Shown here in pieces: positions 28,205 to 37,039 of a stretch of 64,000 nt of DNA. The DNA is from an uncultured Pseudomonadales bacterium. GTDB taxonomy: Bacteria > Pseudomonadota > Gammaproteobacteria > Pseudomonadales > Porticoccaceae. Each line of letters starts with the position of its first letter. Within the stretch, counting starts at the first letter, position 1. The DNA is taken from positions 62,001-126,000 of the forward strand of contig CALSQH010000006.1 in NCBI GenBank assembly GCA_943788445.1, read 5' to 3'. The position numbers and the translations under genes were made by a program. The notes beneath the pieces are model-generated. The model had not been told where the DNA came from and searched no databases. It was given only the letters and a program-made list of their open reading frames with translations.

Positions 28205-28270
28205 ATTAAGATCGAGTCGCTGTGGGATTTTGATCTGTTTTTCGATTAATACTCTAGATATTCGGTGTAT
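28205..28270 (+). pseudogene. Relic of a CotH-kinase gene
   Basis: Translates as IKIESLWDFDLFFD, a stop, then YSRYSVY. This matches the CotH segment of the gene at 20403 (KIKMGPLWDFDLSFG...DYADSRYA) in sequence and spacing. Only this most conserved patch is recognisable. It implies that a second CotH-containing gene once stood between BspA paralogues 2 and 3. Confidence 0.6.
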
Positions 28271-28569
28271 AAACTGCACCGATAAATAAATTTTCATTCG
28301 CAAATTCTATCTCAATTTAGCACGCTATAGTCCAATCAATTTATTTATCTTCTATTGAATAATATAAAAAATATAGTGAGTGTAAAATATACTTAAAGAT
28401 AGGTGTATTAGATGTTTTTATTTATGGATTAATCGTTATGCAACTGCTAGGGTAATTTATCAATAATTACATAAGCGGTAGTCAAAAACCTCATTCTGAG
28501 GTTGGCTTCAGTCGTTAATGTAAAGCCTTTATTTATATATAGACTTAACAGTTTAGGGGATTGTTTTAA
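28271..28569. other. AT-rich leader of BspA-like gene 3
   Basis: No gene is seen. It contains a perfect hairpin AACCTCA-TTC-TGAGGTT (28487-28503) just after CAAAAA, flanked by AGTC (28480-28483) and GACT (28542-28545). This has the same layout as the leaders of the other two paralogues but different paired bases. Confidence 0.4.
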
Positions 28570-30156
28570 ATGCTTAGAATCATCGAAAAGAGACTTAATA
28601 ACGTTTTATTTATAAAGGCATTAGTTTCGTGCCGGCTTTATAAAACCCTTTGTTTGCTAGGTTTTTTAGGGTTTTCCGCTAGCAGTATCGCCTTAGATGA
28701 TGGCACTTGGACTTATACAGTGGCGGGCAATGTTGTCACAGTCACTGGCTGCGTTAATGATTGCCCAACCGATTTAGTTATTCCAGATAACATTGACGGT
28801 AGACCCTTAGTCCGCATTGCGAATGCTGCTTTTGCTGAAAGCTATTTAACCAGCGTGACCATCCCTGACAGTGTTACTCATATTGGCGAATATGCCTTCT
28901 CTTATAACCAGCTATCCAGCGTGATTATCCCTGCCGGCCTGACCAGTATTGACGATTGGGTTTTCTTTTCAAACCAGTTAACCAGCGTAACTATTCCTAA
29001 CAGCGTAACCAGTATTGGCGATAGTGCTTTCGCTAGTAACAAGTTAAAGAGCGTAACCATACCAGACAGTGTTATCGATATTGGCCAACTTTCTTTTCGT
29101 GATAACCGTTTAATTACTGTGACTATGGGTAACAGTTTAACCCGTATTGGTGATCTTGCTTTTATGAATAACTGGTTAACTAGCGTGACTATCCCCGACA
29201 GTGTCACCACTATTGGTTCGGCGGCTTTTGCCGAGAATGCCGGGAAAGTTATAGGTATGTGGCGATATTTTCTGATGTCAGGCGATCTCATTATTTCTGG
29301 ATGCTCTGTTACCTGCCCAACCGACCTGGTTATTCCAAATACCCTTGCCGGTCAGGCGGTCACCGGTATTGGCGCGATGGCTTTCTCTGGTAACTCGCTA
29401 ACTAGTGTGACTATCCCTGACGGCGTGACGAGTATTCGTTCTTGGGCTTTCTATGAAAATCAGCTAACCAGCGTGGATATTCCAGCTACTGTGACCAGCA
29501 TAGGCCCTTTTCAATTTGAGGGAAACCCGTTAACCAGCATTCTCTTTCGAGGGCCTAGGCCTAATCTTGATTATTTTGCTTTTATGGCCAACCTAAATCT
29601 CACTAGCATCTACTATTGCGATCAAATGAGTGGCTGGCCGGGTGAAGATTTAAATGTTGATAGTGCTCTTATTACACCAGTCGGGATTGTATGTGACAAT
29701 GATAATGACGGTATAGATGACAATTACGATGCCTTTCCAAATGATCCCACCGAATCTAAGGACAGTGATAGCGATACTATCGGTGACAATGCTGATCCAG
29801 ACGATGATAACGATGGTGTTGATGATACCAATGATGCATTTCCTCTAAATGCGCTTGAGGGCATAGATACTGACGGTGATGGTATTGGTAACAATGCGGA
29901 TACAGATGATGATGGTGATGGCGTGTTAGATAGTTTTGATGCCTATCCTTTAGATGCAGATAACAATCAAATAAAAATGTTTGATATCGATGGTAACGGA
30001 CAGTTTGATGCCTTAACCGACTCGCTGCTTATTATGCGTTACGGGTTTGGTTTTTCAGGTGATGAACTCATCGATGATGCAGTAGGGGAAGGGGCAACCA
30101 GAACCAGCGTAGAGGAGATTGAGGCCTATCTTGAGTTGGTGATACCGAAACCTTAA
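28570..30156 (+). CDS. BspA-like leucine-rich-repeat surface protein 3
   Basis: 528 aa. Third, more diverged paralogue, with a hydrophobic export segment (LCLLGFLGFSASSIA) near residues 28-43. LRR_5 repeats (SVTIPDSVTHIGEYAF) form two blocks. The calcium-repeat region is much shorter (about three units), and the dockerin-like tail is DIDGNGQFDALTD with RYGFGFSG. It shows that the 66-bp array of its neighbours is an expansion of a short ancestral linker. Start chosen at the ATG after AGGGGATTGTTTTAA, matching the paralogues. Confidence 0.82.
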   Translation: MLRIIEKRLNNVLFIKALVSCRLYKTLCLLGFLGFSASSIALDDGTWTYTVAGNVVTVTGCVNDCPTDLVIPDNIDGRPLVRIANAAFAESYLTSVTIPDSVTHIGEYAFSYNQLSSVIIPAGLTSIDDWVFFSNQLTSVTIPNSVTSIGDSAFASNKLKSVTIPDSVIDIGQLSFRDNRLITVTMGNSLTRIGDLAFMNNWLTSVTIPDSVTTIGSAAFAENAGKVIGMWRYFLMSGDLIISGCSVTCPTDLVIPNTLAGQAVTGIGAMAFSGNSLTSVTIPDGVTSIRSWAFYENQLTSVDIPATVTSIGPFQFEGNPLTSILFRGPRPNLDYFAFMANLNLTSIYYCDQMSGWPGEDLNVDSALITPVGIVCDNDNDGIDDNYDAFPNDPTESKDSDSDTIGDNADPDDDNDGVDDTNDAFPLNALEGIDTDGDGIGNNADTDDDGDGVLDSFDAYPLDADNNQIKMFDIDGNGQFDALTDSLLIMRYGFGFSGDELIDDAVGEGATRTSVEEIEAYLELVIPKP

Positions 30157-30182
30157 AGCAGCATAGGTTATATCGAAAAAAG

Positions 30183-30206
30183 GGTGCAGAGATGCACCTC
30201 TTTTTT
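30183..30206 (+). terminator. Terminator after BspA-like gene 3
   Basis: Hairpin GGTGCA-GAGA-TGCACC followed by TC and six T, 26 nt after the stop. Confidence 0.8.
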
Positions 30207-30327
30207 GGGTAAATGGATATCAACTTTAGGTGCTGTTGGGGGAGGGGGGTACCACTAGTTTTGTGTTTTGGGCTGAATTATCTAGTTTCTTTTGTTATTG
30301 TTTAATCTATAAAGTCATATTTATTTA

Positions 30328-30465
30328 TCAATAGAATGTGCGAAGACACTCCCCCCTTTCAACCAGGTTATGATGCTTCGCGGGACGTTCGCGACCGACA
30401 GAGCGAGATTTATGCAATTCTCGCATGCTTAAATATTCCGCCACCAGGGTCTTAAACGCGAACAT
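30328..30465 (-). pseudogene. Short unrecognised reading frame, possible gene relic
   Basis: 45 codons on the minus strand, beginning MFAFKTLVAEYLSMRELH and ending RGECLRTFY. It is more GC-rich than its surroundings and looks protein-like (leucine/arginine helices). The frame stays open for about 11 codons upstream of the ATG. I do not recognise the family; it may be the tail of a transposase or other mobile gene. Confidence 0.25.
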
Positions 30466-31141
30466 CGGAAGATAATCGAATAGAGAGAATATCCACTTTT
30501 AAAACGTGTCGGCTTTATTCTCAATGTTGTTGAGTTTTTTTATCACGTACAGCCAAAACGTTTGCTAACAATTACGTTCCTCGTAACCGGCTAAGATGCC
30601 AGTTAACCCACCTTTGAACATACTCCAGCAACCGAATGATACTAGCTGTTTACTCATAAAACTGGCGAGAATAATCGATAAGTCGAGTTAAGTTTGTCAT
30701 TGATGATTCAGATCTTTCTCAGTCTGTTTTAGGCCATAAGAGCTTTGCTGTGACAAACTGACCATTATCGCTAAACTAGATAGCATTGATCTCTATCATA
30801 CCGAAAAATGCTCGATCAAGATGGTGTCGGCATATGGAAATACTACCCTCCATAGCCCTCGAGAAGTATCTTTCTGAGCATTCCATAACACTACTCGGGA
30901 CCTTAGCCACTGCTACCCATAGAGATCTCCCTATTGCTATAACGCTGACATATAAGACTATTTACTTTGACCGCGCAAAAAATATTCAATACAGAATATA
31001 AATATACTGTATTGAAAAAGGACCTTCCTTCGGCCTTCAAAATTTCTTCCGCTATTGTTAGATTCTCTTAACAGTCTGCTATCACTAGTAAAAAGTAGGT
31101 TTTTTCACATCCATTAAAATAATTTTTAAAGGATAAGCGCC
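30466..31141. other. Non-coding, decayed spacer
   Basis: About 680 nt in which I see no convincing gene. Composition changes from AT-rich to mixed, which suggests old gene remains. AAAGGA stands just before the lipoprotein relic that follows. Confidence 0.4.
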
Positions 31142-32251
31142 ATGATTAAAAAATTTTCAACTTTAGCAATATTACTTGCATTTTTTCCCTGATTGCCTCG
31201 GCGGTAGCAGTAAGGTTAATATCACAGAAACGCCTAATGACGAAGTGGTTGGGGACGAGACCGAAAATGACACTCAAAGTGCCAATGGTATATGGGGGGC
31301 ATCATCAGCGCCGAAGGCATAGATACCCAATTGTTTGGTATTTTTAATGAAGGAGAATTCGCATTGGCAACATTGATAATCTCCGAAGACCCTGTTTCAG
31401 AATGTGCTGTATCTTTTGAAGTTAACTCCGGAATTCTAAATTATAGTGAGTCTGGTTTCTGTGAAGGGGACGACAGTGAAATTCCGCTTGTGCTAGATAC
31501 ATGTCTTGGTGGAGACAATGATGCTAATGCTGCTTTGTACAATGGGTTTGGCTACCGAAATGATTTTATCGTTAGCTACTATTCTGCAACAAATTCTATA
31601 ACAGTAGACAATTACGATGATGCAAATTGTCAGCAATACGCTAATTAATTCTCTCGTTCGGAGACGGAGATTGTTGAGTCTATAACCGGAAATATCATAG
31701 CAGGCGCCTACTCTATTCAGGGCGACCAGCTGGAGACTGACTCCCCCGAAACTGTATGCCCTCAATGATGATTTCATTGAAGATGGATCTGGTACTGCAA
31801 TTGTTAATTCAGCAGCAACTATGATGCTTACCGCAAAGGATGGCGCTGGAGCCACCACAGTTGATGCCACCTTACTTTATGATGATCTGCAGTGCAGGTT
31901 GGTATTGATTCGCTAGCAGGAGCATGGGAAATTCTCGACTCTACTTGTTTTGGTTCAGTTAATTTTAATTCTTGTTCGCTGAGCATAACCATAGCTGGTG
32001 ACGTTTCATTAGACACTACTGATTGTCAATTGGAAGGCACAATCAGCCAAACTACAACCAACAATATCATGGCTTTGGCCACGTCAATCACAGGAGATAA
32101 CTGTGCGTCCGCGGGCCAATATGCCGGTTTCGCAGTATATGGTGGTTCAGACATCGATGACGATGGAGATTCATATGAAGAAATAGTTAAGCTGATGTCT
32201 AACGAGCAGTCAGGCTTCGGTTACTCCATTCAAAAGCAACAAATGCCGTAG
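31142..32251 (+). pseudogene. Lipoprotein gene broken by several frameshifts and stops
   Basis: A good start (AAAGGA, then ATG at 31142) leads into a signal-peptide-like MIKKFSTLAILLAFF and stops. One frame over, DCLGGSS resembles a lipobox cysteine and its linker. The protein then continues through frame changes near 31185 and 31300, passes a stop at 31646-31648 in frame, and shifts again near 31765 and 31890. Consecutive pieces read GIWGGIISAEGIDTQLFG, then AGAYSIQGDQLETDSPE, DDFIEDGSGTAIVNSAA and DSLAGAWEILDSTCFG, ending QKQQMP. The repeated G.W/AG.Y and Cys patterns suggest two related domains. Family not recognised. At least four lesions make it a clear pseudogene unless the sequence is poor here. 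Confidence 0.65.
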
Positions 32252-32304
32252 CCCGGGCCAACTTATTAATAATAGCCGCGGCCTTTTTACTACCTGAATT
32301 GAAG

Positions 32305-32335
32305 CCCCTAGGATCTCCAGATTCTAGGGGTTTTT
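32305..32335 (+). terminator. Strong rho-independent terminator
   Basis: CCCCTAG/CTAGGGG stem extended by ATCT/AGAT around CC, followed by TTTTT. It ends the lipoprotein relic and abuts the integrase remnant. Confidence 0.8.
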
Positions 32336-32558
32336 GCACAAGCACGGTTTCCGAACAACATTCCGTACATATATTGCCAATGAAACGGTATTCAATGGAG
32401 AGATTACTGACTTTTCTCTATCGCATAAGCTAAAGGACAAAGCTCAAGCTGCTTATCAACAGGGTAATCTACTGAGTAAGCGTAGCGTCATAATGCAGTA
32501 TTACAGTGACTATGCATATAGAGAGCCATTGGAAAAAGTCGTTCAACTCAGAGGATAG
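32334..32558 (+). pseudogene. C-terminal remnant of a P4-type tyrosine integrase
   Basis: Seventy-odd residues match the end of phage P4-like integrases: HGFRTTFRTYIA (the H-x-x-R catalytic box), DFSLSHKLKDK (second histidine position) and AAYQQGNLLSKR with the nucleophilic tyrosine, then the usual short tail. The N-terminal DNA-binding and core domains are missing; upstream is an unrelated terminator. It cannot be active, but shows that an integrating element once inserted here. Confidence 0.8.
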
Positions 32559-32991
32559 CAAATGAGAAACCAACTTGACTTGACTTGATGGGTAATTTTG
32601 ATATGGTTAATAATAATTAATAAGTGAGTAGAAAAAGACATTCGGACATGCACCATATGCAGATTGTTGTCGACTTTATGGCTGTGGAGGCTTTAACTTA
32701 AATCCTCTAGCCTTTGCCACATTCTCTTCACGTCCTCCTTACTTATAAGTTCCGCGCATCACTTTTCGTAACAGTCATCACAAAACATTCTGTCGGGATG
32801 TCTGTTGAACGAGTCGAAGCTTGATCTGCATAGGTTAAATATGACGGGTTCTGCTCGTATTTTTTTCGCACTTACCGCTACTAATTTATTAGTGGAGACT
32901 GACCATAAATTTAGAGACTATATGTATGCTGCTTGATATTTGCTTAAAAGCCACTGTGCCAAACCCTATAAATCTAACAAGGCGAAATCTG
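32559..32991. other. Non-coding spacer
   Basis: No gene seen on either strand. It includes AAGGCG about 10 nt before the lipoprotein start. Confidence 0.4.
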
Positions 32992-34911
32992 ATGCAAAAA
33001 TTGCTACCAACTCTTTTAATTGTATGTAGTTTATTTTTATCTAGCTGCTCTGATCCAAAGCCTGATGGCCATGTATACACAGTCAATGGTTTACCGTCTC
33101 CCGATTTAGAAATGGCCTTTTTACCATATAATTCTCGCGCAGAATTTTTTCATGGTCCAATAACTGAAGCATACAAATATGCCACTCTGGGATTGGACGA
33201 AGCTTTGCTACCACTTTGTGATGATGCAGGTGCGATCATTGCGGAAGAACTTGCCTCGTTAGATCAGGCTCGTAATGAACTACAACTAGAAGGAAACGTT
33301 CCTGAAACTGCTGATGCTTGCATGAACATGTGCTCATCACGAATAAGTCTTGAGGATCAACGAGAGACTGAGCGTAAAGCTCTCAATCAAAAAATAGCGG
33401 GGATCGACCAGAAGATTAGTTCCGCGAAGCAAAACAAGAAGCAACTTCAGTCGGCTAGGTCTAAAAAGGCAGGAGCGCTTTCGCAACAACTTGCTAGCTT
33501 GAAGAAAAAGAGGAATCAACTCCTAGACAAAAAGGCTGAAGTGCTGGCTGCTAAGCAAGTTAAGAACTTGAGGATCATAGTAGGCGGAAGAGGTAGCGGA
33601 TATTATGGGGATCAAGGTAAAACCATTTCAGTTGACCTTCGAAATAATAGTGAGTTTGCTCTACGAAAGCCGCCAAGGTATGGGGCTAATAAATTTTCAG
33701 CTGAGGGCTATTATAAGGGCATTAAAATTGGAGACTATACGCTGGAATTTCCTGGATACGGTGTATCTAACAAAAAGGACTCCCTTGGATTTGACAAAGG
33801 GTATGTGGCAGGGCGCGGAGAGATGGCGCAATTAGGAAAGGGCAGCATTTATAACCATGTAGACGGGCTCTCCTTAAACTCTCCGTCAGGACGCCTTTTA
33901 GCTCAGGAAAGGGGTTGGATACCAAATTCAAATGGATATGTTCTGCCAGATGAAATACGCATAGTGAGTTTTCCTGGATCAGCATTCGTGACTCCAGATG
34001 AGAATGGTAAGCGGTTAGGCAGCAGCATAGAGTACAGCCCTGAGGTAGTAAATTTCAAAGAACAAGTGGCGGCTCTCGGGTTACCTCAGGATAGTGAAAT
34101 TGCTAAAATTTCAAAGCAGATCAATAATCAATCCTTTCCTGAAGATGATCAGATAGCAGCGCTGGATAATGATATAAGTGAGCTGAGAGCGGATCAAAAG
34201 TCTGCAAAAGATGCTTTCAATTCAAGTCAAGTGGCTAAAAATATTAACTCCTTGATCGATTCTGAGTCTGAATGCCGTGCGGCAAATACAGCTATGAATG
34301 AGATTGACGGTTATGCTGAGCGCATCGCTAAGTGGAAAGATAATCTATCTTCATGCGGGACTGAAGATGTTGATACTGGTGCAATCTTCTCGGGACTTAA
34401 TGCCATAAATTATCGCTATGGAAATGTTCTTGAACTACCTGAGATTATGGAGAAGTATGAGCCGAAGGCTCGTCATTTGATTTGGGCGAAATTAGCATCT
34501 GAATCCCAATATGTAACCAAGACCGATATAAATGGCGACTTCTATATCGACGGAGCAATAGACCAATCTAATACATTAGTTTTTGCCCCTGTGATGAGTA
34601 TGTCTGGTGAGAGTTTCTGGATGCAGCCATTAAGTTCCTTGAATGGAAAGAAAAATTTAAATCATCAGCTTTTGGGTAGGGGAGATCTTGAAGAATATAT
34701 AGGGAATGTGATCAATTACACCTGCAAAAATTGCTCACTTGAAGAGTTCTCCTCGATCATGGTTGAATCGGAACTCGCGGCCCCCAATCCAAATCAATTA
34801 GCTAACAACTTGTCGAATTACGAAAAGGTTTATGCAGCGCAATTAGCAAATTTGGAGGCATTTACCGAAGAGTCGCCTGTGCAGGGTCCTCCTCAAGCAT
34901 GTGAGATTTAG
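32992..34911 (+). CDS. Large lipoprotein with coiled coils, function unknown
   Basis: 639 aa. The signal peptide MQKLLPTLLIVCSLFLSSC has a lipobox LSSC (Cys19); I chose this start because it places the signal at the N-terminus, although the frame extends 22 codons upstream. Residues about 120-190 and 385-450 are Lys/Glu/Gln-rich and predicted coiled coil, with four cysteines in and around ADACMNMC and SESECR. A near-C-terminal segment TKTDINGDFYIDG resembles carboxypeptidase-regulatory-like beta domains. It is anchored in the outer or inner membrane facing the periplasm. Two small envelope genes follow. I do not recognise the family. Confidence 0.65.
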   Translation: MQKLLPTLLIVCSLFLSSCSDPKPDGHVYTVNGLPSPDLEMAFLPYNSRAEFFHGPITEAYKYATLGLDEALLPLCDDAGAIIAEELASLDQARNELQLEGNVPETADACMNMCSSRISLEDQRETERKALNQKIAGIDQKISSAKQNKKQLQSARSKKAGALSQQLASLKKKRNQLLDKKAEVLAAKQVKNLRIIVGGRGSGYYGDQGKTISVDLRNNSEFALRKPPRYGANKFSAEGYYKGIKIGDYTLEFPGYGVSNKKDSLGFDKGYVAGRGEMAQLGKGSIYNHVDGLSLNSPSGRLLAQERGWIPNSNGYVLPDEIRIVSFPGSAFVTPDENGKRLGSSIEYSPEVVNFKEQVAALGLPQDSEIAKISKQINNQSFPEDDQIAALDNDISELRADQKSAKDAFNSSQVAKNINSLIDSESECRAANTAMNEIDGYAERIAKWKDNLSSCGTEDVDTGAIFSGLNAINYRYGNVLELPEIMEKYEPKARHLIWAKLASESQYVTKTDINGDFYIDGAIDQSNTLVFAPVMSMSGESFWMQPLSSLNGKKNLNHQLLGRGDLEEYIGNVINYTCKNCSLEEFSSIMVESELAAPNPNQLANNLSNYEKVYAAQLANLEAFTEESPVQGPPQACEI

Positions 34912-34915
34912 ATAA

Positions 34916-35218
34916 CTTAATTTAAAACACCCCCAGTTTGAAGTTACTAAACAAGTCCCTGTCGGATTTTCTTGGACCGTATTTTTCTTTGGTTTTTTCC
35001 CTCCGATTTTCCGTGGTGACTGGAAATGGGGTTTAATAGTATTCGTGCTTGCTATATTTACTTTTGGTCTCGCGAATCTTATTTTTATGTTTATTTACAA
35101 TAAGCTCTATATTCAATCTCTTTTAGATCAGGGGTATACATCCATAGATTCAGAGGAAATATTGAAACCTGCAGAGGCAAAATTAGGAATTCATATCCCA
35201 AGAAAAAAGGATGATTAA
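34916..35218 (+). CDS. Small membrane protein lacking a standard start codon
   Basis: Open frame of about 100 codons reading FEVTKQVPVGFSWTVFFFG, then FPPIFRGDWKWGLIVFVL and FGLANLIFMFIYNKLYIQ, ending in IPRKKDD. Two hydrophobic segments flank the conserved-looking FRGDWKW loop. This pattern is found in small two-helix membrane proteins (HrgC-like annotations, from memory). Between the preceding in-frame stop and the conserved part there is no ATG, GTG or TTG, so the 5' end looks lost or frame-shifted. Confidence 0.5.
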   Translation, partial: LNLKHPQFEVTKQVPVGFSWTVFFFGFFPPIFRGDWKWGLIVFVLAIFTFGLANLIFMFIYNKLYIQSLLDQGYTSIDSEEILKPAEAKLGIHIPRKKDD

Positions 35219-35233
35219 ACTCATACAATAAAT

Positions 35234-35623
35234 ATGAAACGATTTTTTTTACTTACAGTCTTAATGTCTTTTCCTATTCTTGCAGAAGTCAACTCTTGGG
35301 AGTGTGGAAAATTTGAAGGGGCTACTATTATTACTCATGACGGTACCTTTCTAGGCGAGTTGATACCCAGATGGGAATCGGATTCAATATTCAATGATTC
35401 GTCTGAACATTCAACCACATGGTCATCAAACAGTATCTTTAATTCATCAAATGACTACGGAAATTCTTATTCGAGCGATAGTGTATTTAACGAATCTGCT
35501 TCAACTCCCCCTAGAATTATATCTGAAGAGGGGAAAGAGATAGGTAAACTTTCGATAGGTCCAAGCTGGGATAGCACAAGATACGATCCTCACGATATAA
35601 AATATAACTGTGACTGGGATTAA
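35234..35623 (+). CDS. Small secreted protein with SIFN-type repeats
   Basis: 129 aa with a clear signal peptide (MKRFFLLTVLMSFPILAEV). The mature part contains GTFLGEL and three spaced repeats of the form S-x-S-[IV]-F-N (SDSIFND, SNSIFNS, SDSVFNE) separated by Tyr/Ser/Gly-rich linkers, then PPRI and a short C-terminal Cys. Small secreted proteins with GTFLG and S-x-N-x-YG repeats recur widely in bacteria without known function. It starts 15 nt after the membrane-protein frame. Confidence 0.6.
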   Translation: MKRFFLLTVLMSFPILAEVNSWECGKFEGATIITHDGTFLGELIPRWESDSIFNDSSEHSTTWSSNSIFNSSNDYGNSYSSDSVFNESASTPPRIISEEGKEIGKLSIGPSWDSTRYDPHDIKYNCDWD

Positions 35624-35711
35624 TAAACCTTAGTCAACACTATAATCTAGATAGGTGGGAACTTTTCTGTGTCGGGCATATAGATAGCAGCACTATGCTA
35701 GTAGAGGGAAA

Positions 35712-35746
35712 GGTACCTCGGATGCTTCTTCGCATCTGTACCCCGT
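35712..35746. other. Imperfect hairpin upstream of the IS remnant
   Basis: GGTAC...GATGC pairs with GCATC...GTACC around a 5-nt loop, with a bulge. No T run follows. It may be a transcript hairpin protecting the IS from read-through or part of an older element. Confidence 0.35.
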
Positions 35747-35823
35747 CAGCACTAGTTGGACCAGATTGGCTAATTGATTAAGAGAGGGTTTTGGTTCATC
35801 GTTTACTCGAAGAGGAAATGATG

Positions 35824-36183
35824 ATGACTAGAAAACCTAGTGCCGAAAAAACCGTGCGTGACATCCGTCGCGCCACTCGCAAACACTATTCATCGGAAGA
35901 AAAGATCCGTATTGTACTCGAAGGCCTACGTGGCGAAGACAGCGTCGCTGAGCTGTGCCGTCGAGAAGGCATCAATGCGAACGTTTATTATCGTTGGTCA
36001 AAGGACTTTCTAGAAGCCGGTAAGAAACGTTTGTCTGGCGATACGGTGCGTGAAGCGACGTCCGATGAGGTCAAAGATTTGCGCGCTGAGACAGCAGCGC
36101 TAAAAGAAACGCTGGCTGAAGTGTTTATGGAAAACCGTGTACTCAAAAAAAGCGTGCTCGGGGATGGGGAAGACGGTATATGA
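35824..36183 (+). CDS. IS3-family transposase OrfA
   Basis: Helix-turn-helix protein: YSSEEKIRIVLEGLRGEDSVAELCRREGI is typical of IS3 OrfA (sequence split here as YSSEEKIRIVLEGLR and SVAELCRREGI), followed by a leucine-zipper-like segment (LRAETAALKETLAEVFMENRVLKK). Of three tandem ATGs (35818, 35821, 35824) the last has AGAGGA at proper spacing. The stop overlaps orfB in ATGA. Intact but useless without full OrfB. Confidence 0.8.
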   Translation: MTRKPSAEKTVRDIRRATRKHYSSEEKIRIVLEGLRGEDSVAELCRREGINANVYYRWSKDFLEAGKKRLSGDTVREATSDEVKDLRAETAALKETLAEVFMENRVLKKSVLGDGEDGI

Positions 36184-36629
36184 GATACACGGCCTCTGAG
36201 AAATACGAGATCATTCAACTGGTGCAGCACTCGGACTTGTCGGTAAAGCGGACGCTAGCGCGATTGGATATCCATAAGTCCACATTTTATAACTGGTTGG
36301 GACGTTATCACGACGGTGGTCTTGATGCGTTAGAAAATAAAAAACCTCAGTCGTCGACGGCCTGGAATAAAGTGCCAGCAGATCATTGTGAAGCGCTGAT
36401 TGATTTTGCGTTACGAGAAACCGATCTATCACCGCGTGAGTTGGCGGTACGTTACACCGACGAACAATCCTATTTTGTCTCGGAATCCACAGTGTATCGA
36501 CTGCTGAAAGCCCAAGACTTAATTACCAGTCCTGCGTATATCCTGATGAAAGCAGGAGACAAGTTCCAGCAACCCAGCCAGCGGGTCAATGAACTATGGC
36601 AAACGGACTTTACCTACTTCAAGAGATGA
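36180..36629 (+). pseudogene. IS3-family transposase OrfB, truncated
   Basis: Begins MRYTASEKYEIIQLVQ with the HTH DIHKSTFYNWLGRY and runs to NELWQTDFTYFKR, where a stop follows. The Asp in QTDFTYF is the first catalytic residue of the DDE triad; the rest of the integrase core is gone. Confidence 0.8.
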
Positions 36630-36862
36630 AGCATGATTTTATATTGATGTACTTTCCCAAATTTTTTTTGAGCTAAACATATATGTCTTAAGAATCGTGT
36701 CTTTCGGCAGGGTGGGGGCTTATTAGGATTAGATTTTGAAACTTTACCACTGGAACAGATTGGTGATAATTGGACACCTTGCGGTAGTTACTCCGGAGTA
36801 GCCAAAATGATATTTAAAGCCCGCAACTGTAACTCTACTGTATTTTAAACTCCCAGAAACGG

Positions 36863-36886
36863 AAAAACCCCAGCATTTACTGAGGC
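36863..36886 (-). terminator. Terminator of tRNA-Ser
   Basis: On the minus strand CCTCAG-TAAATG-CTGGGG (one T-G pair) is followed by TTTTT, about 16 nt past the tRNA 3' end. Confidence 0.65.
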
Positions 36887-36901
36887 TTTAACGATTCTAT
36901 A

Positions 36902-36992
36902 TGGCGGTGGGATAGGGATTCGAACCCTAGATAGGCTATTAACCTATGCCAGTTTTCAAGACTGGTGCATTCAACCGCTCTGCCATCCCACC
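36902..36992 (-). tRNA. tRNA-Ser (anticodon TGA)
   Basis: Class II tRNA with a long variable arm. The acceptor GGTGGGA pairs with TCCCACC, followed by discriminator G and encoded CCA. The anticodon stem CCAGT/ACTGG encloses CTTGAAA, giving TGA for UCA codons. T arm AGGGTTCGAATCCCT. It forms the right border of the accessory region, directly downstream of rne. Confidence 0.92.
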
Positions 36993-37039
36993 TGTAAAGC
37001 CGCGATTATACAGCGCCTTTTTGCTAGAACAAGTGCCAA

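Larger units (their letters stand above)
35760..36629 (+). mobile_element. Truncated IS3-family insertion sequence
   Basis: Contains a complete orfA and the first ~150 codons of orfB, cut within the catalytic domain. The right end and two of three DDE residues are missing. I could not define a left inverted repeat with confidence. It adds to the evidence of mobile-element decay near the tRNA-Ser border. Confidence 0.7.

Noticed and set aside
30786..31001. 71-codon frame before the lipoprotein relic
   Set aside because: No ribosome site and no family resemblance; in a decayed region.
36740..36810. Second insertion-sequence end (AGATTGG... GATAATTGGACACC)
   Set aside because: Some likeness to IS termini and to the sequence left of the IS3 remnant, but too short and in the wrong orientation to call.
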